DNA of 64,000 nt from Tulasnella sp. 424 (taxonomy: Eukaryota > Basidiomycota > Agaricomycetes > Cantharellales > Tulasnellaceae). The notes beneath the pieces were generated by a model that was not told the origin of the DNA, did no database searches, and worked only from the letters and a program-made list of their open reading frames with translations. The position numbers and the translations under genes are program-made. The stretch lies in contig WSUB01000149.1 in assembly GCA_019633425.1 (NCBI GenBank), positions 34,120 to 98,119 on the forward strand. Reading direction: 5' to 3'. Each line of letters begins with the position of its first letter. Within the stretch, counting starts at the first letter, position 1. This document shows positions 34,071-45,976 of this stretch, one piece after another.

Positions 34071-37000
34071 ATGAAATACGCAGTCGCTACATTCACAGCC
34101 CTTGGCTGGCTCCTTCAAGTCGATGCCGTGGCACAGTATGGTGAGTGTAATCGACTGGGCATCCTCGGTGTATCACTCACTTGACTGCTATACATTGCAG
34201 GTCAATGCGGAGGCATCAATTACACAGGTGTGATACCAAATCACCGACCGAGGAACCAATCGCCTAAACGATTTCTTGCCTCGCATAGGGTCGACTGTCT
34301 GTGATTCTCCATACGTTTGTGTGAAGCTCAACGACTACTACTATCAATGGTAAGGCTTCATTCGTTCCCTCCGGGTGACCGTTGACGTTAATTGCTCCTC
34401 TGTTCAGCTTGGCAGGTTAGCTCTTGTTTTGAAGGCATGTCGATCATCTGAAGTTCAATTGGGACATATTTCTAGGCTCTTCAACCGCCACAACTACAAC
34501 GACGACAACAAAGACCACCACCACCACCACCACCACTACCAAGACTTCTAGCTCTTCAACTACCACTTCCCCGACCACAACGACAACCAAGACGTCATCG
34601 TCTTCATGTAAGTCCGTATACTAAGGAAGCACATGCGTCTCGAAATGACCGGCGTTAACCTCTTATCGATAGCCTCGACCAGCAAAACAACATCCTCCTC
34701 GACGTCCTCAGCCACTCCAACAGGAGCATGGCCTTCTGCCATCGCGAAAGTAAATATTCCCTACATCCTAACGATGGTTATGGACCAGAAACTGAACCTG
34801 TCACTTTTCTCTCCCTCCTCCAATGATTAATAGGCGAAAACGGCTTTAGCGAAGCTATCCAATGCGGACAAAATATCCCTCGCCACAGGAACTATGTGGC
34901 AGAAAGGGTGAGATCGGCAGCCCTTGCTTGAGATGATCCGGCTTACATGGTACTCGTCAGCCCTTGTGTCGGGAATACTGCAGCAATTTCGTCCATCGGA
35001 TTCCCTGGACTCTGCCTACAGGACGGCCCAGTCGGGGTTCGCTATGCTGACAAAATCAGCGTCTTCCCTGCGTAAGTGGAATCTCCACAAGCACGGCAAT
35101 AAGCCTAATTCCCTCCTGAACTTGCTTAGTGGGATTAACGCTGCTGCCTCCTGGAACCGAGACCTTATCCGTCAGCGCGGTGCCGCAATGGGTGCGGAAT
35201 TCAAGGGGAAGGGCGTACATGTTGCTCTTGGTTTGTCAATCGAATGATAACACCATACTTGGTGCTGATCAGCATCTCATCTTCCCCCAGGCCCTGCAAT
35301 GAACCTTGCTCGTACAGCTGCTTCTGGTCGTAATTGGGAAGGCTTTGGAGGTACGAAGTCCATCCTGATAAACCGACGCATTCTGAACCGCGTAACTTGT
35401 AGCCGATCCATTCTTGAGTGGTGAAGCTGCATTCGAGACTGTTACTGGTATCCAAAGTTCCGGTGTCCAGGCCTGGTAAGTAGACCTCTTTGCTAATCGT
35501 CAGCCGTATGATTGACCGGTACCTCCAGTGCCAAGCACTACATAAACAAGTGAGAGAATCCCCCTGGTGTCCACGAGATGAGACCTCTAATTCAGTTTAT
35601 GCATAGCGAACAAGAGCATGCTCGTGATACCGAGTCATCCGTAGTAGATGATCGAACGGAACACGAGCTCTACCTCGCTCCAGTATGCACTGCTCCGGCT
35701 TCGTTAAGGCTTCCCCCACTGACGACTCGATTTAGTTCCTCAAATCCGTTCAAGCTGGTGTCGCCTCAGTTATGTGCTCATACAATCAGGTTAACGGAAC
35801 GTACGCTTGCGAGAACAACCACACGATCAACGACTTGCTTAAGGGTGAACTTGGCTTCCAAGGGTGTAAGTTACCTCCCCATTCGTCCATTCAACCTTTT
35901 ATCGCATTCTCATGTACTGGCTTGGACAGACGTGACGACGGACTGGTGGGTCACTCAGCCCAGTGGTGCTCTTGCCGCTAATCGTGGTCTGGACGTGCGT
36001 AAAAGGGTCTCGAACTGATTGATAGCTGCTGACCACCAGAAACGCTCTATAGATGGTCATGCCCGGAGACAACTCGTACAACTCTGGTGTCAGCTACTTC
36101 GGCCCTGCCCTACAAACCGCCGTGAACAACGGCCAAGTTTCTCAATCCCGCCTCGACGATATGGCCACCCGAATCCTTGCCAGTTGGTAAGCCGAGGTCA
36201 CCTTAATGCCATTGTCGCTGCGAGATCTGATGACGGTCACTTCAGGTACCTCCTTGGACAAGATTCAGGCTACCCTGCCGTGAACTTCAACAGCTGGAGC
36301 TCATCAAGCGGATCTCACGTTGACGTCCAAGGCACTCATAAAAACATCATTCGCCAGCTCGGAGCAGCCTCTATCGTTTTGCTCAAAAACAGCAACAACA
36401 CTTTACCTTTGACGAATCCATCGACCATTGCTATCATCGGAAGCGACGCTGCCCCCAACCCTTCAGGACCGAACAGTACGTCCGGAGGTACCTTGTCCCG
36501 AAGCTTGACCACTGATTATCATCTGCCAGGCTGCACGGATAGGGCATGCAACACCGGAATTCTCGCAGTCGGCTGGGGCAGTGGCACGGCTGACTTCCCC
36601 TATCTAATCGACCCTCTTTCCGCCATCAAGGCGAGGGCCCCCAGCGCCACCATAACCTCGAGCACGAGTGACACGGACACCACCTCCGCTGCTAATGCTG
36701 CAAAGAACAAAAGCGTCGCTTTGGTCTTTATCACAGCTGACTCCGGTGAAGGCTACTTGACCGTTGAAGGCAACGCTGGAGATCGAAACGATTTGAACGC
36801 GTGGCATAGCGGCAATGCTGTGAGTTCGAGAAGCAAATATCCCCCTTTTCTCATTAGCCTAATGTGGCTTTCCCTTTCCAGCTTGTAGCTGCCGTTGCGG
36901 CAGTTAATACTAAGACAATCGTCGTTGTCAACGCCGTCGGGGTCAGTATTATGTTACAACGAAAGGTCCATACGTTGTCTAACTTGCTGCTTCATAGCCC

Positions 37001-37926
37001 ATCATTATGGAGCCATGGATTGACAACCCCAACGTCGTCGCGGTGTATGTGGTGCACTGTCATTATTATCACTCGGCTGCCTTCTGAATTTCTTCTTCAG
37101 TGTCTGGGCAGGTCTCCTCGGCCAAGAAGCTGGCAATGCCATCACCGACGTCCTCTTCGGTGACGTGAATCCATCTGGCCGTCTTCCTTACACCATCGCC
37201 AAGTCGCCTTCCGACTACAGCGCTGCTGTGCAAACCGGTGGAGGCACGATCAATTACTCCGAAGGGCTATACATTGATTATCGTTGGTTCGATAAGGTGA
37301 GCGCCTTACGCAATACCATTTATCAGTCACACCTTTCTAAATGTTCAAATCGGCTTCGCAGCAATCAATCACTCCCCGATATGAATTCGGATATGGCCTT
37401 TCGTACACCACGTTCGGCTACTCCAACCTCAGCATTGGCTCTCCTACATCCACCGGAGGCTCTGCTCCAACTGGACAAGGCTCATCACTTAGCTCATGGT
37501 AGGCATGGCCCGCATGTTTATTTCTGAACATCATGACGAACCTCTCCCGGCAGGTTGCACGATGATTGGGTCACTATCACCTTCACGGTTACCAACACCG
37601 GCTCAATCTCTGGAACTGAGGTATGTCACCGAAGATCACGCCCAACGTCTCGACTAGAAGCTTATGTGCGCTACTCCTCGTAGATCGCTCAATTGTACAT
37701 CAAAGCACCCGCATCGGCCAACTCCCCGCCCAACCAACTTCGTGGCTTCGACGACGTCCAACTCAACGCCGGTGCTTCCTCAACTGTCACCATCACGCTC
37801 AGCCGATACGACTTCTCGGTCTGGAACACATCTGCGCAGCAATGGCAAATCCCAAGCGGAACTTACACAATCTGGGTTGGATCCAGCAGCAGGAACCAAA
37901 AACTCAGCGGCACGCTCACTTTGTAG
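34071..37926 (+). CDS. Secreted GH3 beta-glucosidase with N-terminal CBM1
   Basis: About 900 aa in many small exons. The signal peptide [21 protein letters not shown] is followed directly by a fungal cellulose-binding module: [25 protein letters not shown] and DYYYQCLA. A Thr/Ser linker with long T runs comes next, then the GH3 catalytic part beginning [43 protein letters not shown] leads to the nucleophile segment [12 protein letters not shown]. The second domain has [17 protein letters not shown] and [16 protein letters not shown]. The third is an FnIII-like domain: [26 protein letters not shown] and [11 protein letters not shown]. It hydrolyses cellobiose outside the cell; with the two AA9 enzymes in this window it would act on cellulose. 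Confidence 0.9.
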
Positions 37927-38067
37927 ATTAAATAACAATCACGTCCGGTCTCTCTGTTACTACTTGTCGAAATCAAACTGGCTTTCATTGTTATTTCCAA
38001 AATTTGTCGAGACTTCAATCCCGCATACGTGGAGGCAACGTCTGGCAAAGGCATCGGGAATAAGTTT

Positions 38068-39250
38068 CTACGACTTCTTCTCCCGTTCTTGTCTCTCCTG
38101 CTTCGCCTTGTCTATCTCTTCCAGGATCGTCTTGGCCCCAGAGTCGATTAGTTTCCTTGCCAGCTGGGCGCCTAGGTTCTCTGCATCCTCCACCGACGAT
38201 ACCTCTGCTTTTAAAGTCGACTCGACATGAGACGTTCCCGACAGAGAAGTCACAGTTCCCTTCAGCTTGAGCGTTCCGACTATTTCCCCTTCGCCTGCCT
38301 TCCTCTCGAACGAGCTCGCCACTCCGACCGGAACGCTACAGCCCCCCTCCAACACCCTTAGGCATGCCCTCTCAGCACGACACATGAGATTAGTTTCCGG
38401 GTGCGTCAGACCTGAGATAAGTTGTTGGGTCATCTCGTCTCCTGTTCGGATTTCCACTCCGAGGGAGGCCTGTCCAACGGCGTGGTATAACGTAGGCGGT
38501 TTGAGCAGGGTGGTGATTCGGTCGGTGAAGCCGAGACGGATAAGGCCAGCGGCAGCGAGGATGATTGCGGTGTATTCGCCATCTGGCTTGTCAAGTTTGG
38601 CTAGGCGGGTATTTCTAGCTCGGGTTGAAGTTGAGATGGAATATGCCGAGGAATTCGGCGAATAATGACTGTGACTCACAGATTTCCTCGCTAGCCAAGC
38701 ATCCAGCAAAGTCAGTAAGAGTTCGTAGTTGGAGATGCAATTATCAAAGACCTACAACGTCCGCGAACTTGAGCTTGGGATAAAGTCTCCGCAATTGGGC
38801 CACTCTCCGGACGCTGCTCGTTCCGATGACACTCCCGTCCGGCAGCTCATCCAACGATTTGTACTCCAGTCCTTGCTTCACCACCAGACAATCGTGCGGT
38901 TCTTCTCGCTCTAATATGGCTCCCAGTTCGCACCCGTCTGGTAAAGTCGTCGGGACGTCCTTCAGACTGTGGACGATCAGGTCGATTTTACCATCCAGCA
39001 ACTCCACCTCCAGTTCCTTCGTCCAAAGGGATTTCCCTCCGAGCAAGTACAGGGCTTGAGATTGGTTCTTGTCACCCTCGGTAGTCAGATACTCGAGGTT
39101 GAATATGGCTTCCGGGTGCAGCTTCTGTAGAGCATCGAGGACGATCTCGGCCTGGATCGTCGCGAGTTTTGACGCTCTGGAGCCGATGGTGTATCGACGA
39201 GGGGCTGGGGTTTGAGTCAGCGCAAGCTCCGAAGACGAGTTCAGATTCAT
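38068..39250 (-). CDS. HEM3: Porphobilinogen deaminase (hydroxymethylbilane synthase)
   Basis: About 350 aa in three exons on the minus strand. The start MNLNSSSELALTQTPAPRRY leads into YTIGSRASKLATIQAE. Conserved parts are LYLLGGKSLWTKELEVELL, IVHSLKDVPTTLPDG, GTSSVRRVAQLRR, RGNLNTRLAKLD (built across a tiny exon of 11 bases, CGAGGAAATCT), IILAAAGLIRLG and the cofactor-binding cysteine in LEGGCSVPVGV. It joins four porphobilinogens into hydroxymethylbilane in haem synthesis in the cytosol. The C-terminus EIDKAKQERQEREKKS is basic and charged. It converges with the GH3 gene, 141 bases apart. Confidence 0.93.
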
Positions 39251-39545
39251 AGTGGTTCTCGAAGTAGTTGGTGTCGAAAGACTTGATGGCCGAAATGGAC
39301 TTCACAGTCACGGAGTTAACATCGGACTGGCACTGCACCTGGCCACAGGATTGGTTTAGCTCCCCCAAAAGCAAGGATTCTACGAATTGTGTATTAAAAG
39401 GAAATAATAGCCGCATAAGAACACGTATGTCTAGACGATAGCGACGTCCGTTATGGCGACATATACTGAGCCATCCTGGTTAGGAACGAATATGACCAGC
39501 TCGATTTAGCACCTGCGAGATCTAACACAAAAGCAAGCCTTCTGC

Positions 39546-40514
39546 TCACGGATTTGCATCCTTTTGGGGTTCTTTCTCAGCCAAGCGCTTCTCGAACTTA
39601 CTGAACTCGTCCAGAGCGATGGCTTCTTCGGGGTCGAGCACCTACACCAGATAAGTTAATATCCTTGTCGTTAGAGTCGCAGTGAATGAAGGCTTGCCTG
39701 TTCAATGGATTTAACTTCAGGGATGTAATGCGTTAGCATTCTTTCGATGCCGCTCTTCAATGTCACAGTGCTCGAGCTGCACCCTCTGCAGCTGCCTTTG
39801 AGCATGAGCTTGACAATTCCGTCCTCGAATCCTCGGTATTCGATATCGCCTCCGTCTTCCTGGATAGCGGGACGGACTCTAGTGTCGAGCAACTCCTTAA
39901 TCATAGCCACCGTTTCCGAGTCGGTGTCCAATATCCGGGTGTCTTGAGGTCCGGCATTCAGCCTCTCCTCCTCTGAGCGGAACAACGGTGCCCCGGACGT
40001 GAAATGCTCCATTAGCGTCGAATAGACTTCCGGCTTGATGACAGACCACGGGTGTTCGGAGTCTTTCGTGACGGTAACGAAGTCGGGACCATAGAATACG
40101 GCGCGAACTCCTTGGATGCCCATAAGCCGGATCGCTAGGGGCGATATCAAAGCGCTTCTGGTGTCGAGGAACTCCGCAGAGCCAGTGGACATAACATCCA
40201 CCCCCGGTATGAACTTTAGTGAATCTTCGTTGGGAGTGTTCTCGGTCTGAATGAACATGCTCCGTCCTGCATGACCAAGATTTCAGCATGAGGGTCCTAG
40301 ACGGAACCAAGCATCTGGACTTACTGCTAGTCATAACAACACTCTTCTGGATCCGTGGACTAATGGTAGGCCTCCATGTTGCGGTGGTGGAGGCATGTCG
40401 TGCGGTGGCTAGTAAGCTTGGGGGAGCGAGCACCGCACGGGCAGAGGTTGGCTTGGGCGATTTCAAAGCAAGTGCCAGCCCTCTTCTTAATGATGTAGTG
40501 CGCGCGACGTTCAT
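39546..40514 (-). CDS. NFU1: NFU1-like mitochondrial iron-sulfur cluster scaffold
   Basis: About 285 aa in three exons. The N-terminus (MNVARTTSLRRGLALALKSP) is rich in R, S and A without acids, a clear mitochondrial presequence. An intron links it in frame to SMFIQTENTPNEDSLKFIPG, the start of the Nfu N-domain. That domain continues with GVRAVFYGPDFVTVTKD. The C-terminal NifU-like domain carries RPAIQEDGGDIEYRGFEDG and KLMLKGSCRGCSSST; the C-x-x-C pair binds the cluster. The last exon adds a helix (DPEEAIALDEFSKFEKRLAE). NFU1 hands 4Fe-4S clusters to lipoate synthase and respiratory complexes. It diverges from the ubiquitin-conjugating gene with 297 bases between starts. Confidence 0.92.
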
Positions 40515-40811
40515 GTCAGTGCTTTTTAGATAATGTGGTTGCGCTTAGACGGATGAGAGGAGTCCCAAGGTCGACGAATTAGATGCGTTACATTTTGGAC
40601 CGAAGGCGAAAGTGTTTTGTCATCCTGGCCACCCGAGGGTGCATCGAATGTCCCGCGGTTCGAATTCGGGGGTGTTTCGCCGGCATTCCGCCGATCAACT
40701 CGTTGAAACTTGTTCTCTCCTACATACACTTGTGCACCACTATATCCTCGCTCTGACTTGGACCTGACGCATTGGAACGTAACCACTTGAAAAGAAGACA
40801 GATTTGCAAAT

Positions 40812-41840
40812 ATGGCTATGATGTCGACGAAACGGCTGCAAAAGGAGTTGGCGGAATTGAACGGTGTAAAGGTTGGCCGGTGACATTCGATAATCAGCTG
40901 AAAGAGCGGACCATAGACTGAACTCTGGTGACTGAAATATGCGTTTAGGGAACACCTCCAGCTGGTATTTCACTCTTAACGGCAGATAACCTTGCAGTGA
41001 GTCGTGAATAAATACTACCGAGGGTTGGACATGGTTCTACTACCGGCTGGCATTTTGACTAGTTGTGGCGTCTTGAACTTCAAGTTCTAGGTAAGATAGC
41101 TATAGCTACTCATCCTACCCACTAACTGACCATATTTTCGATAGGGGAGTCATTGTACCAGGTCGGTGCTGCGCCGCCGTGTGAGGCAGGCCGTCAGGGG
41201 GCAGTTCCGCCCGCAGTGTATCGGCTTAACTGAAGCATTCTCGTCGGTTTGCACCTACAATAGGGAGAGACGTTCGCCGTTGAGTTCCGCTTTGGAGCTC
41301 GATACCCAATCGAGTCTCCTGCAGTGGTTTTCGTTGTGGACGATAAGTACAAGGCACCTGTCCATCCAGTGAGTGGCTTCCATGATGTTCCATCGAAGGT
41401 TCGGGGGGCTTATTCGGGTGGGTATGGGAATAGCACGTTTATAGCAATGGCCTCATATGCGTAAGTATTAATTCGTATATGGAAGGTTCAAGTCTAAATA
41501 ACTCTAACTACTCGTCGATTCCGAACAGGCTTCGATTCTTGGAAACGAATGGTCGCCGGTGTTGAGCGTGTCTGCAGTTTGCCTAACGCTTCAGTCAATG
41601 CTTGCCTCCTGCAAAGTTCGTTTCTAATCTCGAAGTTTCATTTGGCCGAGCTCCAGCTAACCAATGCTTCTGATTTGGATACGTTAGGAAAAGAAACTAC
41701 CGTGAGTCGTTAATGGCCATCGGCCCTTACGCCGAAGATCTAACTCGTTCGGTTTCAGCGATGGAAATGATTCCTTTGTCAAGACAGCACCGTTGGATCC
41801 CAAAAAGGTCCGATTCGTGTACGACGATGATACCGTTTAA
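40812..41840 (+). CDS. UBE2W-type ubiquitin-conjugating enzyme
   Basis: About 160 aa spread over nine short exons. It starts MAMMSTKRLQKELAELN, the N-terminal E2 helix. It continues GTPPAGISLLTADNL, LWRLELQVLG, ESLYQ, GETFAVEFRFGARYPIESPAV and VFVVDDKYKAPVHP. The active site reads HVYSNGLICASILGNEWSPV; the histidine and the S-N-G before the cysteine replace the usual H-P-N, as in UBE2W. It ends KKVRFVYDDDTV, the flexible tail typical of this class. UBE2W enzymes add ubiquitin to the alpha-amino group of proteins with disordered N-termini. The longest intron, about 115 bases after ESLYQ, is twice the length of the others. Confidence 0.9.
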
Positions 41841-42072
41841 AGGCGTGCAATGTGTGAAGCCCCTGGACTGTAGCCTTTTTGGCTCAGAATAATTTGATCT
41901 TCCTGTAACCTAGATAAGACTTACATCACTCCTTGTTACCGTACTCATCACCTGTCACAATCTTCGCGCCTCACCCCATCCTCGTCGACGTCGTGAGGAC
42001 AAGGGCCGGCGTCCGGTGTGACCTCGCGGTACCGACCAACACAGCCAAACACTTCTCCACTCCCTCCTTTCA

Positions 42073-43179
42073 ATGGCGACCGTCCAAGCCATCTTCGTCA
42101 AAGGACACGAAAACCGCCTAGAGCCAAAGCCTCATACCGTATACCGCATCGAGATTCAAGGTCCTGTACGCTCCTGGCAAGTTTGGCGTCGTTATTCCGA
42201 ATTTGACGACCTCAACACCGAGTTGAGCAAAAGCGTCGGATCTTATCCACCTACTGCTTTACCGCCAAAGCACACCTTCTCCCTCAGACGAAAATTCAAT
42301 GAGGAGGCCATTATCAAAGAGAGGGAGGAAGGACTGGAGAAGTACTTGAGGGCGATCCTTAGCAACAAGGATGGAAGGTGGAGGGAGTGCGTAGCGTTCA
42401 AGACGTTCCTCGGCCTCCCCGCGACGTCATCCATGGGCGCAGCGACGAACGACCCTTCCTCATCTGCCGGGCCTCAACAGTTCACCGTCTCTTCCTGGCT
42501 CGACGAGCATACTGCCCTGCAATCCCTCGTACGGGACATCAAAGCCGACATTAATAAGCGCAACGCTCTGTCCGATGCAGGCGAAGTCTCTCAATCTCAC
42601 CAAACCAACGTTCAGGCCAAGAAGAAACTCGCCACCCTTCTTACCCGGATAGGAGGACTTGCAAAGGGCTTGGATGACATGCAGAAGACCGGGATGAGTG
42701 ATGGAGAGGTTCAGCGAAGAGGTGACATGATCGCCCGGTTGCAGGACGAGTGCGAAAAGTTGGGCAAGATGGTCATTGCCGCTCGTCAACGAGGCGCATA
42801 CTCTAGTGGGTCTCCTGCAGAGCGAAACCCAGCATCGGCGGCGGACCGAGCTGCACTACTCGGTGCTAGCGCCGCGGCAGCGAAAGTCTCCAACGGTGGA
42901 ACCATCACTCGCAAATTTGGCGCAGCCGCTCTCGAGACCGAACAAACTCGTCCTTTGGACGATGCTGGTCTAGTTCAGCTCCAGACAACGGAAATGGACA
43001 CTCAAGATTCGCAACTCAGTCAGCTGTCCGCCATTCTGCAGAGGCAGAAGCAGATCGGTTTGGCGATTGGAAGCGAGATCCAGGAGCAGAACGAGATGCT
43101 GGATAGGTTGACGGATGATGTGGATCGCGTCGGTGGAAAGCTCGCTGGCGCGAAAAAGCAGCTGAATCGACTGGGATAG
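42073..43179 (+). CDS. VAM7: Vam7-like PX-domain SNARE, 368 aa
   Basis: A single open exon from ATG at 42073, unusual beside its intron-rich neighbours. The N-terminal PX domain has YRIEIQGPVRSWQVWRRYSE (the RRYSEF phosphoinositide-binding motif), LPPKHTFSLRRKFNEE and IIKEREEGLEKYLRAIL. A middle helical region (TLLTRIGGLAKGLDDMQK, RLQDECEKLGKMV) precedes an alanine-rich linker. The C-terminal Qc-SNARE helix is DTQDSQLSQLSAILQRQKQI, IGSEIQEQNEMLDRLTDDVD, with glutamine at the zero layer, and it ends without a membrane anchor. Vam7 is recruited to vacuoles by PI3P through its PX domain and drives homotypic vacuole fusion. Confidence 0.92.
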   Translation: MATVQAIFVKGHENRLEPKPHTVYRIEIQGPVRSWQVWRRYSEFDDLNTELSKSVGSYPPTALPPKHTFSLRRKFNEEAIIKEREEGLEKYLRAILSNKDGRWRECVAFKTFLGLPATSSMGAATNDPSSSAGPQQFTVSSWLDEHTALQSLVRDIKADINKRNALSDAGEVSQSHQTNVQAKKKLATLLTRIGGLAKGLDDMQKTGMSDGEVQRRGDMIARLQDECEKLGKMVIAARQRGAYSSGSPAERNPASAADRAALLGASAAAAKVSNGGTITRKFGAAALETEQTRPLDDAGLVQLQTTEMDTQDSQLSQLSAILQRQKQIGLAIGSEIQEQNEMLDRLTDDVDRVGGKLAGAKKQLNRLG

Positions 43180-44275
43180 TGGAAGAGAGAAACGAGGTCC
43201 TATGCCTGTTTCGAGGTAAGCCTCGACGAACTTCATTTCGCGTGGATCGTCTTCACTCATTGGTGCTTAGTTTTACCCATTCATTACAAGATATATACGA
43301 TTGCATGTCTCACTTATAGTAATACACCCTTTTTTGGACTCGGTACCGTGGGCCTCCAAACGATCTGTCACCTTGGGTCACGTTGCCATACCATTCGCTT
43401 GCGGACAAGGGCTGTCCCCCCTCCCCTTGGGTCCCTGCTTCCTCGATAATACTTTCCCAACTTGGACCTTCCACCGGTATCCTGACATACTGTGTGCAAC
43501 CCGACCAGAGCTCCGGCTTATCGCACCGTTGGGCCTTTGAAGGGGTGAACACCGGGTCAGTATTCACGGCATTCCACTAATCTAGAATTGTTCCTTGACG
43601 ACGGTTGACAAGCCTCTAGAATTGACACATGCGGTGCGTGCTTTCCAAGGTTGGAGGGAGAGTTCGCAGGCTCATCCTCGTACCGACCGGGCCACCCCTC
43701 CACAAAGGGTTCCCGCTCAGATTTCTTGGGGATGTTGCCTAAAATAGACGGGGCATGCGGCTGGACCATTTCTGGGCATTGAGGTACGAGCGGTGAACCC
43801 CCGAATGTGCTTAGCGGCCCGCCCCAGCCCGAGAGATGAACGCATCTGCGCGCGAGCACAAGTGCCCGAACCCCCCACCGGGGTTTCTGGTATGTACTTG
43901 GATTGTTCCCTCGTTGAAATCATGCGGCAACTTCTCGATACCAAGGTTCTCCTCATCCGCACATGATCGATGATTGATCGCATTGCAGCACTGTCATCCC
44001 CCGTTCACATCACAGGTACCTAAGGACTTGGACCACCCGTTGGGGCCTTTCGAAGGAGGAGTCGGAGCATCGTGCCTTGAAGGTATCTTACAAGGACTAG
44101 CGTCCAGCTAGTCAGGTGCCGAAAGCACTTAATCGACATCTTCCGTCGATCCCCACCCCCAAGCACCTAACCACGTTTCCTAAAGCGTCGCTTCCTGATA
44201 AATAATCTACGCCTTAGTACCGCCGTTTTATTGGAGGCTTTCTGTCAAGCCAGGCATGGAAATCTTGCCGCCCAG
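43180..44275. other. Intergenic, start of the duplication zone
   Basis: About 1.1 kb with only short open frames and no recognised domain. No counterpart elsewhere in the window was found. Confidence 0.4.
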
Positions 44276-45400
44276 CCACATAATGAAGAAGCAACTCCGC
44301 ACTGGTCCCTGGCCGGTCGGTCGGAGAGGGAAAAGCAGAACCCCAGCTGTCAATGTAAGTTTACCTCTCTCAAGGCTCGACCCACGATGCAGTCTATGTA
44401 CACGACGAGGGTACCAATTGACACGTTCCCGAGCTTGGTGTGCAGCGTGTCTCGTGGCGTGTCGTGGGGAAAGCCGAAGGGTCCAATGTATTTGTTGTCA
44501 GTACCCGCCGGGTTCTGTGGCGTCAGACTTTGGGGTACAGCAATATTAACAAGATTTCTAACGATACAAACCCACCGAATCAACAACTTAATAGGGTCCG
44601 TGGCACTTCTTGTAATGAAATGAGAGAATGAGCGCAGTGGCCTTTTTTGGGGTGAGTGTCGAATGAAATGCATTTCGCCCTCAAGCTGATCAGGCCAACC
44701 GCCAATCCAGATCTCGCGCGTCGGGGGACGCCCAGATCCCTATGACAGCATTGTCAAAGGTAGACTGTTTATTGCTCCCGAGAGCTTGTATGACACCGGA
44801 GATTCCCAAGGAGGGTAGCTTTCCCAAACCGAGACATTATTATTCCGCATCAGGTCCCGCTCCCTTTCCCTATCGGCTTTCAACTCAGAGAAGTCTCAAG
44901 CCACAGCCGTCCAACCGTCCATCGGAGCAGTTGGCCATTATCGAAGTTTCTTTTACGATACAGCTGTTCATTCCCCCTGTCGGAAGACCTCGCAGGCACG
45001 ACGAGAGGGCCTAAATCGGGGACTGTTTTGGCTATCAGGATAAGTTGACGAGCTTGGTTGTGTCGTAACCTCTCTAATGGGTACAGTACCGTTTATGGCG
45101 ATTCAGTCGATTTTACTGGGGGAGGGTGGAGTGGGTTGCGAATGTGTGCACCTTCGCAAAATACCCATCCGTAGGATGCGTTTGATTTGCGAATAAGTGG
45201 ACTAATTCTCACCTAATAAGCCACTGATAGGGATCGTATTAATTAGGTGTTACGGAACGGTCTTGGAGAATTTTCCTCTGTCTGTCGGTATTCCGAAGAG
45301 TCATGCGCACACACGCAAAATGTATCGACGCGGCAAGTTGCGACTCGCGAACTCCTCGTTCACCATGCTGGTTATGATGATCGACGAAGTTGAAAAGTTT
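44276..45400. repeat. Direct repeat R1, non-coding, about 1.1 kb
   Basis: It matches 47,216-48,318 in the same orientation with many substitutions and small indels. The match is seen from ACAATGAAGAAGCAACT / ACAATGAAAAAACAACT to GTTATGATGATCGACGAAG / CTTATGATGACCGAAGAAG. R1 and R2 flank the PriA-A gene. I find no gene, terminal repeats or tRNA-like promoter in it. Confidence 0.75.
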
Positions 45401-45976
45401 CTCTTGCAGCGAAGTGATCGAAAGCATCTTTTCCGTGGCGGAGACGAAAACAAAGAAGCAGGAAACGTCTTTGATGCCAAAGTGAGGAAAAGCAAGGTCG
45501 CCGTCCTTTTGCGCCCAGAGGTCCAACGCAATAACCGCCACACCCTCGACTACCCTAGACCACTGTAATTTCGTCACTTCCAAGTCAAAGATCGATGCAC
45601 GCACTCCGGAACACTTAGTACCTCTGAACAGGTGCATTTCATCCGAGGTAGACAACACGAGGGTGAGCAAGATGTTGGGGGAGAGCCGACTTCTACTACG
45701 CAGAGCCAAAGTAGAACAAGTAAAAGGATATGTGTGGGGTGTACGCAACCGGTAAACAAAGAACAGTACGACTGAGAAAGGGTAGTAGAGGTGAGCCAGA
45801 TCCACAATACCGATGAAGAAGGGAAAGAAAAAAGGTGTCCATCCGGATACAAACCAAATAAAAAGTTTCGCCGAGCGGGGAAGATAAAAGAGTTCGGGTT
45901 CAAAAGAGTCTCTGCAGGGAATTAAAGGAGTCCAAGAAACAACCAAGAAAAGGAAAGGAGGTGGGGGTCAAGGAAA

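Noticed and set aside
34500..34610. ACC/ACT trinucleotide-rich run that could be a microsatellite
   Set aside because: It is the Thr/Ser linker between CBM1 and the GH3 domain and stays in frame.
40640..40680. GGTTCGAATTC, like a tRNA B box
   Set aside because: No A box or stem partners at the right distance; it lies in the NFU1/UBE2W promoter region.
45239..45946. 235-codon open frame on the minus strand downstream of PriA-A
   Set aside because: It starts inside the PriA 3' flank; the matching region after PriA-B does not keep the frame, so it is not a conserved gene.
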